A DNA stretch of 23,872 nt from Avimicrobium caecorum (GTDB lineage: Bacteria; Bacillota; Clostridia; Oscillospirales; Ruminococcaceae). The notes under the pieces are model-generated. The model worked only from the letters and a program-made list of their open reading frames with translations, was not told the origin of the DNA and did not search any database. The first letter of the stretch is position 1; every line of letters starts with the position of its first letter. The stretch covers positions 1 through 23,872 of the forward strand of contig CAJFNJ010000043.1 in NCBI GenBank assembly GCA_904394705.1. Reading direction: 5' to 3'. The position numbers and the translations under genes are program-made. Shown piece after piece: positions 16,551-23,872 of the stretch.

Positions 16551-17132
16551 ATGTTGGGATTACCTGCAAACACGGAACTGAATAAGCAGCTTCCCAAAAC
16601 TGCTATCTATACCAAATTCCAGATGAATACATCAGAAAAGGCAAAGATCGACGAGGATATTTCCCGCATTGCCATTGTGAACGAAATTTCCCCTGCCAGG
16701 GTACATATTGAGCCGGGCAAGGAAATCAGCTCCTTTTTTGTGCTGTTGGTGACTTTGAAGCGCCGGGATTTTTCGGAAAAAACAATCATTACCCTTTCCA
16801 AACTGATTCCTCAGAACATGGTTTTGGTGCTATCCTATGAGAAGGAAGCTAAATTGGCGGTTTACCATACCAAGGTGATCCAGACCCAGTGGCTGCCGCT
16901 GGATCAACTCACCCTGGAGCTGAGGGGTCTGGATCTGGATAAGGTATGGGAAAATGTCATTGTCCAGATTGGCGGCATCCAGATGGAGAGCGGCAATACA
17001 CTGGATCAGCAGATTGCGGAAGATGAACGCAAAGCCCGCCTGCAGAAGGAGATCGCTCGTCTGGAAAAGCTGGCTAGGGCGGAAAAGCAGCCGAGGAAGA
17101 AGTTTGAGTTGGTGCAGAGAATCAAAAATTGA
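16551..17132 (+). CDS. DUF4391-type protein of the SNF2/type III R-M operon
   Basis: This 193-residue protein matches, by general sequence character and position, the DUF4391 family found between SNF2 helicases and type III Mod genes. Its first two thirds look like a mixed alpha/beta domain (LPANTELNKQLPK, FFVLLVTLKRRDF, LVLSYEKEAKLAVYHTKV), and its last ~45 residues are a strongly charged helix (EDERKARLQKEIARLEKLA), probably a coiled coil. AAGGAGGGG precedes the ATG at a good distance. It lies 20 bases after the SNF2 stop and 12 bases before the next gene. No biochemical role is established that I know of. An assembly or adaptor function linking the helicase to Mod/Res is plausible inference. 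Confidence 0.78.
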   Translation: MLGLPANTELNKQLPKTAIYTKFQMNTSEKAKIDEDISRIAIVNEISPARVHIEPGKEISSFFVLLVTLKRRDFSEKTIITLSKLIPQNMVLVLSYEKEAKLAVYHTKVIQTQWLPLDQLTLELRGLDLDKVWENVIVQIGGIQMESGNTLDQQIAEDERKARLQKEIARLEKLARAEKQPRKKFELVQRIKN

Positions 17133-17144
17133 GGGAGGAATTAG

Positions 17145-17766
17145 ATGGATATTCCAACTTTGGTTTATGATATATTAAAAGAAGCTGGCGGAATCCTTTT
17201 AGCGTTATCACCTCTATTGTCCTCACATGTTCGGGACTTTGTTGCCAAAAAAATTCGACTATCCTTTGATAAGGCGTTGGAAGACAAGAAGTCGATAAAT
17301 GAGAGGAAAAATTACATAAGTAAAGTAAGGTTTGACAGAGAATTTGAACTGTATCAAAAAATTTCAGAAAAACAAAGGCAGGTCTATTTTAACTGTGGTA
17401 CAGCAGTCATAATGGCTCGAGGAGGAGTTAAGGATAAGGCACAGCAAGATAATTTTTTGAAAAATTCAATATGGATTTAGGTGCAGCAAATACTTGTCTT
17501 CAGGGATATGCTCCCTTTATTTCAAAGGAGATATACGAAAAATACGAATGTGCTGATAAAATCGCTCGAGAAATTTTTATGCTTTTAAAGTGTCTGATCC
17601 AGTTCCGGGACACCTGCACGGGTTTTATAATTGGCGATAAGGAGTATACCAATAATTCAGCCATAGAAGAAATAGAAAAATTGAACGAGGAGATAGTATC
17701 CTTGTCTAAAAAACATCAGAATATCTACGTAATTATTTGGATACGCTCGATTTAATAGAAAGGTGA
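17145..17766 (+). pseudogene. Accessory gene broken by two frameshifts
   Basis: Three consecutive frames join into one protein of about 206 residues. The first part (start ATG at 17145 after GGGAGGAA) opens with a hydrophobic segment, then a basic helix, and leaves frame near 17456. The second continues as DLGAANTCLQGYAPF and ISKEIYEKYECADKI to about 17724, and the third ends LRNYLDTLDLIER with a stop at 17764-17766. Adding one T to the six-T run near 17453-17458 restores the first junction (FFEKFNMDLG), and adding one T near 17725 restores the second. Similar small proteins with an N-terminal hydrophobic helix are familiar from R-M loci as hypothetical proteins. It is AT-rich compared with mod and DUF4391. 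It could be real decay, phase variation at the T run, or sequencing error. I cannot give a function. Confidence 0.7.
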
Positions 17767-17779
17767 GGAGACCATCAAA

Positions 17780-19789
17780 ATGGACAAACTGAAAATGCAC
17801 ACGCCCAATAAGGCGGACGAGAATTTTAGAAAACTGACGGAGCTGTTCCCCGGCGCTGTGACCGAGACCATCGACGAAAACGGCGTTGTGGTGCGGGCCA
17901 TTGATAAAGATGTGCTGATGCAGGAGATCAACACCCATGTGGTGGACGGACGGGAGGAGCGCTACCAGTTCACCTGGCCGGACAAGAAGAAGTCGGTGCT
18001 GCTGGCCAATACCCCCATTGCCAAAACCCTGCGTCCGGTTCGGGAGGATGAAACTGTTCCTACTGGAGCGGACAGCAATGGCAACCCTTATTGCAGTACC
18101 GGAAGTGTAGGAAAAGACGGCACACCCGGCGGATTTGATTCCGAGAACCTCTACATCGAAGGGGATAACCTGGAAGTCCTCAAGCTGCTGCAGGAAACCT
18201 ATCTGGGCAAGGTGAAGATGATCTATATCGACCCGCCCTACAACACCGGCAATGACTTTGTATATGAGGACGATTTTGCCCAGAGCACCGAGGAGTACCT
18301 GGCCAATAGCGGGCAGTTTGATGAGGAAGGCAACCGCCTGGTGAAGAACCTGGACAGCAACGGCCGCTTCCACACCGACTGGCTGAATATGATCTATCCC
18401 AGACTGAAACTGGCAAAGGATTTGCTTACTGATGATGGGGTCATTTTCATTAGCATTGATGATGGGGAAGCCGCAAATTTGCGCAAAACATGCAATGATG
18501 TGTTTGGAGAATCGAATTTTGTGGCTGATTTGACTGTTGTTAACAACTTGAAAGGAAGGAACGATAAGAAATATATTGCACGTGCAAATGAGCGACTACT
18601 CATGTATGTTAAGTCATCCGATTTCAGTGAACATGGATTATCACTCGATGAATCAGTTGTCAAAGAATATGATGAAAGTGATGCATTAGGACGATTTAGG
18701 CTCATAGAACTTCGTAAGCGTGGTGGCCCTGATACAAGAAAAGATAGACCTAATATGTACTACCCTTTTTATGTGGATATTAAGACGGGTGAAGTGTCGC
18801 TTGAAGAAAGTGAGCGGTTTTCTCAAGTTGCTCTTCCTATAAAATCAAACGGAGACGATGGTCGGTGGAGATGGGGTAAAGACACAGCAAGAAAAAATCT
18901 ATCTTTCTTATTTGGCAAGAAAGTTGGAAATAAATACAATATTTACGAAAAAGATTATCTGGAAAGTGATGATGGTGCAAGACGTATTCGTCCTAAATCT
19001 GTTCTTTCTGGGGCTGCATATTCGACAGATGTAGCAACAAAGGAGTACAGAAGTATTATGGGAAAGGTAGACTTTAGTAACCCTAAGTCAGTGACCTTAT
19101 TAACCGATTTGATTGTATATGCGACACATGCCGATGAGAATGCTATTATATTGGATTTCTTTTCCGGGTCATCAACGACGGCACATGCGGTTATGAAAGC
19201 CAACATTTTGGAGTCTCTAGGAAATCGGAAATTTATCATGGTTCAGCTTCCAGAAGCCACAGACGAAACATCAGATGCTTATCAGTTGGGCTATAGCAAT
19301 ATCTGCGAAATTGGCAAGGAGCGTATCCGTCGTGCCGGGGCCAAGATCAAGGAGGAGAACCCGCTGGGTACACAGGGCCTGGATGTGGGCTTCCGGGTGC
19401 TGAAATGCGATACCACCAACATGAAGGATGTGTACTATAACCCCGACGTTTACGAGGCCAGTTTCTTTGAAAGCCTTACCGACAACATCAAAGAGGATCG
19501 TACCCCGGAGGATCTGCTGTTCCAGGTGATGCTGGATCTGGGTGTGCTGCTCTCCAGCAGCATCGAGGAGACAGAGATTGCCGGCAAGAAGGTGTTCAAT
19601 GTGGCGGATGGGTTCCTGATCGCCTGCTTTGACGCCAATGTCGCTGAGGAGACCATCACAGCCATTGCCAAGCAGCGGCCCTACTATTTCGTGATGCGGG
19701 ACAGCTCCATGGCCAGCGACAGCGTAGCGGTCAACTTCGAGCAGATTTTCGCCACCTACAGTCCTGATACAGTGAGGAAGGTGCTGTAA
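17780..19789 (+). CDS. mod: Type III restriction-modification DNA methyltransferase (Mod)
   Basis: This 669-residue protein transfers methyl groups from S-adenosylmethionine to adenine in the recognition site and supplies sequence specificity to the Mod-Res complex. Catalytic motif IV DPPYNTGNDF is at 151-160, and the SAM-binding motif I DFFSGSSTTAHAV begins at 459. This order (IV before I) is that of beta-class Mod enzymes, and the length is normal. GGTGAGGAG lies before the ATG. The target-recognition region between the motifs, about 18415 to 19300, is visibly AT-richer than either end: hand counts of GC on single 60-base lines are 32 at 17881, 22 at 18541, 22 at 18601 and 37 at 19621. That fits exchange of the specificity domain. 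The stop overlaps the next gene's ATG by one base (TAATG), so translation is coupled. Confidence 0.93.
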   Translation: MDKLKMHTPNKADENFRKLTELFPGAVTETIDENGVVVRAIDKDVLMQEINTHVVDGREERYQFTWPDKKKSVLLANTPIAKTLRPVREDETVPTGADSNGNPYCSTGSVGKDGTPGGFDSENLYIEGDNLEVLKLLQETYLGKVKMIYIDPPYNTGNDFVYEDDFAQSTEEYLANSGQFDEEGNRLVKNLDSNGRFHTDWLNMIYPRLKLAKDLLTDDGVIFISIDDGEAANLRKTCNDVFGESNFVADLTVVNNLKGRNDKKYIARANERLLMYVKSSDFSEHGLSLDESVVKEYDESDALGRFRLIELRKRGGPDTRKDRPNMYYPFYVDIKTGEVSLEESERFSQVALPIKSNGDDGRWRWGKDTARKNLSFLFGKKVGNKYNIYEKDYLESDDGARRIRPKSVLSGAAYSTDVATKEYRSIMGKVDFSNPKSVTLLTDLIVYATHADENAIILDFFSGSSTTAHAVMKANILESLGNRKFIMVQLPEATDETSDAYQLGYSNICEIGKERIRRAGAKIKEENPLGTQGLDVGFRVLKCDTTNMKDVYYNPDVYEASFFESLTDNIKEDRTPEDLLFQVMLDLGVLLSSSIEETEIAGKKVFNVADGFLIACFDANVAEETITAIAKQRPYYFVMRDSSMASDSVAVNFEQIFATYSPDTVRKVL

Positions 19790-20241
19790 TGCTTGAATTC
19801 ATAAATAATAATCCTGTTTTGTCAACTGGAGTTTTCAGTTTACTTTCTGCTTTAATTACGGCAATAGTTGCTTTAATCATTGATAATAGAAAAAGCAAAA
19901 TGGATTCTATAAGAATCTTGAAAAATGAGGTTGCAGCTGCAAAAAAGGAATTGTCCGAAGTGCAGGAGAAACTGGCTCAGTACGAGTCTATAGAACGGCT
20001 TGAAGAAAATATAGATAAGGGAACGGGGACTCTATATCAGGAAATCATGTCAGATGGGCATCGCCGATATATATGCGGTTATTGCTGGGAAACAAAACAT
20101 CTGAAAATTCCCGTTATAGCACATCTGGATGAGAATGAGTATACGCATCAGCAATTCTATGCAGGGCAATGTGGCTCTTGCAATGAGCGATGCTTTGAGG
20201 AAATAGAACCATATTTCCTAGAAGATGATCTTCCGTTTTAA
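19789..20241 (+). CDS. Membrane-anchored coiled-coil zinc-ribbon protein between mod and res
   Basis: This 150-residue protein has three visible parts. A single membrane helix spans ~12-31 (LSTGVFSLLSALITAIVALI), with basic residues after it (DNRKSK), so the rest should be cytoplasmic. A heptad-like coiled coil spans ~42-75. A C-terminal zinc ribbon has CGYC at 96-99 and cysteines at 128, 131 and 135. Its ATG overlaps the mod stop by one base, and its own stop overlaps the first possible ATG of res by one base, so it is locked into the operon by coupling. It is AT-richer than mod's ends and the res start, which suggests an inserted cargo gene. Similar anchor/coil/ribbon proteins occur as accessory genes in defence islands. 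A membrane-located sensor or effector is possible; the function is unknown. Confidence 0.78.
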   Translation: MLEFINNNPVLSTGVFSLLSALITAIVALIIDNRKSKMDSIRILKNEVAAAKKELSEVQEKLAQYESIERLEENIDKGTGTLYQEIMSDGHRRYICGYCWETKHLKIPVIAHLDENEYTHQQFYAGQCGSCNERCFEEIEPYFLEDDLPF

Positions 20242-20252
20242 TGGTGGGTGTA

Positions 20253-23200
20253 ATGAAATTTAACTTCAAAATTCAGCAGTATCAGACTGATGCGGTGGAG
20301 GCTGTTGTCCAGGTCTTTGCCGGACAGGGGTATCACGATAAAATCCGCTACATACGGGACATGGGCAAAAAACGCTCTGACCCGGAGCAGATGGTTCTGG
20401 CAGATACTGATGAGGATCCGGAACTGGCAGATCCCCTCAACGATACCGGCTACAAGAACGAGGCTGTGGCTCTGACCGATGAGCAGCTGTTTGCCAATAT
20501 CCAGAAAATCCAGAGCCAGAACAATATCAAGCTCTCGCCGGAGCTGGTGAAGGAGCTGGGGCGGTGCAGCCTGGATATCGAGATGGAAACAGGTACCGGC
20601 AAAACCTATGTGTATATCAAAACCATGTTCGAGCTGAACAAGCAGTACGGCTGGAGCAAGTTTATTGTGGTGGTACCGTCCATTGCAATCCGGGAGGGAG
20701 TCAAAAAATCCTTTGAGATTACCGCAGACCACTTCATGGAACACTACGGCAAAAAGGCACGGTTCTTCATTTACAACAGCGCCAATCTCAACCAGCTGGA
20801 CAATTTTTCCCAGAGTTCCGGGATCAATGTCATGATCATCAATACTCAGGCATTTGCGTCTTCTCTGAAAGAGGATGGCAAGAGCAAGGAAGCGAGAATC
20901 ATCTATTCCAAGCGTGATGAATTTGGGTCCCGCCGGCCTATTGATGTCATTAAGGCCAACCGTCCTATTCTGATCCTGGACGAGCCTCAGAAAATGGGCG
21001 GTGAAGTGACTCAGAAGGCTTTGAAAAACTTTAATCCTCTGTTCTGCCTCAACTATTCCGCCACCCATGCCAAACAGCATAATCTGGTTTATGTGCTGGA
21101 TGCACTGGATGCGTTCAATAAGCGGCTGGTGAAGAAGATAGAGGTCAAGGGCTTTGAAGTCAAGAACCTGCGGGGAACGGACAGCTATCTCTATCTGGAG
21201 CAGATTGTCCTTTCGCCCAAGAAGCCTCCCATGGCCCGTATAGAGATGGAAATCGGTTATAACAAGTCCATCAATCGTGAGACCAGGCTGTTGGGTGTGG
21301 GGGACGATCTCTACTATATTTCTCAGGAGATGGAACAGTATAAGGGCTATACAATTTCGGAGATTGACCCATTTCGGGGACAGGTGACCTTTACCAATGG
21401 GGAAACCATTCGGACCGGCGACGTGGTGGGAGATGTTTCGGAAAAGGATATGCGCCGGATTCAGATCCGGGAAACGATTCTGTCCCATTTTGAAAAGGAA
21501 GAAAAACTGTTCAATATGGGAATCAAGACTCTGTCACTGTTTTTCATCGACGAGGTAGCCAAGTACCGGCAGTACGATGAGAACGGGGAAGAGGTATTGG
21601 GCGAGTACGGAGTCATGTTTGAAGAGGAGTATACAAATATCCTCAACGAATACCTGACGCTGTTTGATACGCCTTACCAAAAGTATCTGCGCTCCACCTG
21701 CAGCGATGTTTCCAAGGTTCATAAAGGCTATTTCAGTATTGATAAAAAGACTGGAAGAAGCATTGACAGCCAGGTAAAGCGCGGCAGTGAGTTTTCAGAT
21801 GATATATCTGCCTATGACCTGATCCTGAAGAATAAGGAACGGCTGCTCAGCTTTGAGGAACCCACCCGGTTTATTTTCTCTCATTCCGCCCTGCGGGAGG
21901 GCTGGGATAACCCGAATGTGTTCCAGATCTGCACACTGAAACATTCCGACAGCAATACAGCAAAACGGCAGGAAGTTGGCCGGGGACTGCGGCTGTGTGT
22001 AAATCAGGCAGGTACCCGTATGGACGCTCAGAGTTGTGGTGACAGGGTTCATGATATCAATATGCTCACTGTAGTTGCCAGTGAAAGCTACAAGACTTTT
22101 GTATCGGATTTGCAAAGCGATATCAAGAGCGTTTTGTATGACCGTCCTACCGTTGCTACCAGCGAATATTTCAAGGGCAAATACATCAAAGTAGATGACA
22201 TTCCCACACTGATTGATGATGAGGCTGCCAATGCGATTGAGTTCTACCTGATCCAGAACGGTTATGTAGATATGAAACGTAAGGTGACCGACAAATACAG
22301 GGCTGATGTTTCAATGAATACACTGGCGCCTTTGCCGGAAGAACTTCAGCCAATGAGCGAAGGGATTCATACTTTGATTCAGGCAGTTTATGATGACCGT
22401 GTATTGGCAGAAATGTTTACCGATGGCCACGAAACAAAGATCCGGGAGAATCCCTTGAATGAAAACTTTGCCAAGAAAGAATTCCAGGCTCTTTGGAAGG
22501 AAATCAATCACAAATATGCGTATACGGTGTCCTTTGACAGCGATGAGTTGATTGCAAAGTCCATAGCGCATATTAATGAGAAGCTATTCGTTTCTGAGCT
22601 TCAGTATACAACTACCATTGGGCGGCAGAAGGCCAATATGAATGAGTATGAAGTGGATCGGGGAGATTCTTTTGGCGGAGAAAAGACCCGAACCCAGACT
22701 CTGAGGCATGCTGGTATTAATCAGATAAAATATGATCTGATTGGGAAGGTAGCAGAAGGAGCCGTACTCACCCGAAGAACAGTTGCAGCTATCCTGAGTG
22801 GCCTTAATCCAGATAAACTCTACATGTTCCGCAATAATCCGGAGGAATTTATCTCCAAGGTTGTAAAGCTGATTAAAGAGCAGAAAGCCACAATGATCGT
22901 AGAACATATCCAATATAATCAGATTGAGGGCGGATATGACAGCACAATCTTTACCGCTGAGAAAAGTTCTCAAGGATTTGAAAAAGCATTTGGGGCAACG
23001 AAAGCGATTCAGGATTATGTTTTCACCGATGGAATTGTGGAAGAAAGTGTGGAGCGTCGCTTTGTGAAAGATTTGGATACAGCCGATGAAGTGTGTGTAT
23101 ATGCAAAGCTTCCCAAAGGTTTTCATATCCCTACACCTGTAGGCAACTATTCTCCTGACTGGGCCATCGCTTTTTATGAGGGAAAAGTAAAGCACATTTT

Positions 23201-23369
23201 CTTTGTTGCCGAAACAAAGGGTACCATGGATAGCCTGCAGCTAAAGCCAATAGAGCAGGCGAAGATCAGTTGTGCAAAGAAATTGTTCAATGAGATGTCT
23301 ACCAGTAAAGTAAAATATCACGATGTTGATAGTTATCAGAATTTACTTAATCTGATGAACTCACTGTGA
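20253..23369 (+). CDS. res: Type III restriction endonuclease subunit (Res)
   Basis: This is the SF2 translocase plus nuclease of a type III R-M system, which needs Mod for site recognition and cuts away from the site after ATP-driven communication along DNA. Counting from the in-frame ATG at 20241: Walker A METGTGKT at 115-122, DEPQ at 247-250, LNYSATHA after it, the REGWDNPNVFQ region near 552, and motif VI QEVGRGLRL from 577. The C-terminus has a PD-(D/E)xK nuclease with PD at 972-973 and ETK at 991-993, all key residues present. I prefer the ATG at 20253 (MKFNF, the usual family start), preceded by GGTGGGTG. The ATG at 20241 overlaps the upstream stop but has no ribosome site. The length (~1038) is normal. 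A terminator follows at 23400, so it is the last gene of the operon. Confidence 0.93.
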   Translation: MKFNFKIQQYQTDAVEAVVQVFAGQGYHDKIRYIRDMGKKRSDPEQMVLADTDEDPELADPLNDTGYKNEAVALTDEQLFANIQKIQSQNNIKLSPELVKELGRCSLDIEMETGTGKTYVYIKTMFELNKQYGWSKFIVVVPSIAIREGVKKSFEITADHFMEHYGKKARFFIYNSANLNQLDNFSQSSGINVMIINTQAFASSLKEDGKSKEARIIYSKRDEFGSRRPIDVIKANRPILILDEPQKMGGEVTQKALKNFNPLFCLNYSATHAKQHNLVYVLDALDAFNKRLVKKIEVKGFEVKNLRGTDSYLYLEQIVLSPKKPPMARIEMEIGYNKSINRETRLLGVGDDLYYISQEMEQYKGYTISEIDPFRGQVTFTNGETIRTGDVVGDVSEKDMRRIQIRETILSHFEKEEKLFNMGIKTLSLFFIDEVAKYRQYDENGEEVLGEYGVMFEEEYTNILNEYLTLFDTPYQKYLRSTCSDVSKVHKGYFSIDKKTGRSIDSQVKRGSEFSDDISAYDLILKNKERLLSFEEPTRFIFSHSALREGWDNPNVFQICTLKHSDSNTAKRQEVGRGLRLCVNQAGTRMDAQSCGDRVHDINMLTVVASESYKTFVSDLQSDIKSVLYDRPTVATSEYFKGKYIKVDDIPTLIDDEAANAIEFYLIQNGYVDMKRKVTDKYRADVSMNTLAPLPEELQPMSEGIHTLIQAVYDDRVLAEMFTDGHETKIRENPLNENFAKKEFQALWKEINHKYAYTVSFDSDELIAKSIAHINEKLFVSELQYTTTIGRQKANMNEYEVDRGDSFGGEKTRTQTLRHAGINQIKYDLIGKVAEGAVLTRRTVAAILSGLNPDKLYMFRNNPEEFISKVVKLIKEQKATMIVEHIQYNQIEGGYDSTIFTAEKSSQGFEKAFGATKAIQDYVFTDGIVEESVERRFVKDLDTADEVCVYAKLPKGFHIPTPVGNYSPDWAIAFYEGKVKHIFFVAETKGTMDSLQLKPIEQAKISCAKKLFNEMSTSKVKYHDVDSYQNLLNLMNSL

Positions 23370-23399
23370 CATTAAGTTATCTGGTATCAGCAGAAAAAG

Positions 23400-23434
23400 C
23401 GAGGAGACACCGCTATTAGGTGCCTCCTCGTTTT
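23400..23434 (+). terminator. Terminator of the type III R-M operon
   Basis: CGAGGAGACACC (23400-23411) pairs with GGTGCCTCCTCG (23419-23430) with one mismatch and a seven-base loop, followed by TTTTATC. It lies 31 bases after the res stop. Confidence 0.85.
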
Positions 23435-23574
23435 ATCGCCTTAAACACGGTATTTTGCCTTTTTGAGAGGGAGTAAGGTCGAGGGCGGGGAAAGTTGCTA
23501 CCATCCAACAAAGCTCTTTGTAGCCCCAATTTGGGCGGATAAAGAGAAGAGGGCAGCACCATATCTTAGTTACT

Positions 23575-23614
23575 TAAAAAGAAAACCTACCTTTGTTTTA
23601 CCAAAAGTAGGTTT
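23575..23614 (-). terminator. Terminator of the tRNA-Thr gene
   Basis: On the minus strand the stem AAACCTAC / GTAGGTTT (plus 23607-23614 with 23583-23590) is followed by TTTTCTTTTT. It begins directly after the tRNA 3' end. Confidence 0.8.
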
Positions 23615-23616
23615 CT

Positions 23617-23691
23617 TGGAGCTGGAGATGGGATTTGAACCCACGGCCTATTGATTACGAATCAATTGCGCTACCACTGCGCCACTCCAGC
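23617..23691 (-). tRNA. tRNA-Thr (anticodon CGU)
   Basis: A full cloverleaf can be read on the minus strand. The acceptor GCTGGAG (plus 23685-23691) pairs with CTCCAGC (plus 23621-23627). The D-arm has AGTGGTAG, the anticodon stem is ATTGA/TCAAT, and the loop TTCGTAA has anticodon CGU at plus 23657-23659. The T-loop is GTTCAAATC. The discriminator is T and CCA is encoded (plus 23617-23619). It decodes the threonine codon ACG. The D-arm is short but normal for Bacillota. The gene is oriented towards the defence island and has its own terminator. Confidence 0.93.
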
Positions 23692-23752
23692 ATATTCAGT
23701 TATTTTAGGGCATAGACGGTGTTTTAATTAAATTGCCTTAAGAACAACAAGA

Positions 23753-23769
23753 GACCTGCTGATTACGAA
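23753..23769 (-). repeat. Partial tRNA-Thr-like fragment, possible old attachment site
   Basis: On the minus strand this reads TTCGTAATCAGCAGGTC, which resembles a tRNA-Thr(CGU) from the anticodon loop through the 3' side of the anticodon stem into the variable loop. Ten bases (TTCGTAATCA) are identical to the intact tRNA at 23652-23661. There is no 5' half and no clean T-arm after it. A fragment that begins at the anticodon loop is what integration at that loop would leave. No integrase is in view, and ten identical bases could be chance. Confidence 0.35.
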
Positions 23770-23872
23770 GGGTACCCAAACCCTTCAAATGGTGCTGAAT
23801 GGGCATTTTTAGCCCTTTTCACCAGCTGTCGGAATCCTCCTTGGCTCTCCTTGCCCCACTGGTTCCATAGGG
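23763..23872 (-). other. Right-edge open frame with two small hairpins
   Basis: One minus-strand frame is open from the window edge to a TAA at 23763-23765 (36 codons, including VKRAKNAHSAPFEGFGYPS). The same DNA forms two hairpins: GAAGGGT/ACCCTTC (23767-23773 with 23780-23786) and GGGC/GCCC (23801-23804 with 23812-23815). It may be a dispersed intergenic repeat of this genome and not a gene end. I cannot decide without sequence beyond the edge. Confidence 0.25.

Noticed and set aside
17657..18373. A 238-codon minus-strand frame opposite the start of mod
   Set aside because: It is antisense to the GC-rich N-terminal part of Mod and ends where mod becomes AT-rich, so it is a composition effect.
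20238..21488. A 416-codon minus-strand frame opposite the start of res
   Set aside because: It lies fully inside the Res coding region, which has intact motifs. The antisense translation shows no recognisable domain.
23463..23654. A 63-codon forward frame crossing the tRNA and its terminator
   Set aside because: It overlaps a confident tRNA and terminator on the other strand. The apparent protein is the common artefact of translating tRNA sequence.
1..23872. CRISPR arrays, insertion sequences, integrase or transposase genes
   Set aside because: I looked for regular direct repeats, paired inverted termini and DDE or tyrosine-recombinase motifs and saw none that I could support.

Overview
The window looks like a defence or genome-conflict island from a low-to-mid GC Bacillota genome, most likely a gut-type member of class Clostridia. 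The clues are consensus sigma-A promoters, strong AGGAGG-type ribosome sites, a tRNA gene that encodes its own CCA end, and long helicase/restriction operons mixed with decayed AT-rich fragments. The organism call is an inference. I see no integrase, transposase, phage structural gene, CRISPR array or ribosomal gene.

Layout. (1) 1-611 holds no intact gene, only ORF scraps. (2) 612-765 carries two tandem sigma-A promoters (one a perfect consensus) that run into a short RNA with attenuator-like hairpins and a strong terminator. (3) 990-4851: a 1077-residue RecQ-like SF2 helicase with a large unrecognised N-terminal part, followed by a 191-residue protein of unknown function. (4) 5263-9182: a two-gene operon. 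It encodes a 902-residue protein with two RNA-polymerase-alpha-CTD-like domains and a sigma-70 region-4-like helix-turn-helix, then a ParB-like protein; a hairpin terminator follows. (5) 9493-12057, minus strand: a UvrD/helicase-IV-like SF1 helicase with an N-terminal membrane helix, an inserted PD-(D/E)xK-like nuclease segment and a C-terminal topoisomerase-type zinc ribbon. (6) 12070-12912: a divergent intergenic region that contains a decayed paralogue of the alpha-CTD-like gene. (7) 12913-23369: an expanded type III restriction-modification operon. Its order is SNF2 helicase with a C-terminal SLOG (DUF2493/YspA-like) domain, DUF4391 protein, a twice-frameshifted accessory gene, Mod methyltransferase, a membrane/coiled-coil/zinc-ribbon protein, and Res endonuclease; a terminator closes the operon. 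(8) 23617-23691, minus strand: tRNA-Thr(CGU). A second, partial tRNA-like fragment and small hairpins lie near the right edge.

How the parts may fit together. Mod and Res form the recognisable type III R-M core. The SNF2-SLOG helicase and DUF4391 protein lie in the same operon and probably assist or regulate it. The two short genes on either side of mod are AT-rich and variable-looking, and one is already broken. The centre of mod (its target-recognition region) is much AT-richer than its ends, which suggests specificity exchange. The alpha-CTD/sigma-4-like protein plus ParB-like protein is the least familiar module. Its architecture suggests that it touches the host transcription machinery or DNA. 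The presence of a second, dead copy of its first domain elsewhere in the island suggests the family is a recurring island component. These functional links are inferred from domains and gene order only.
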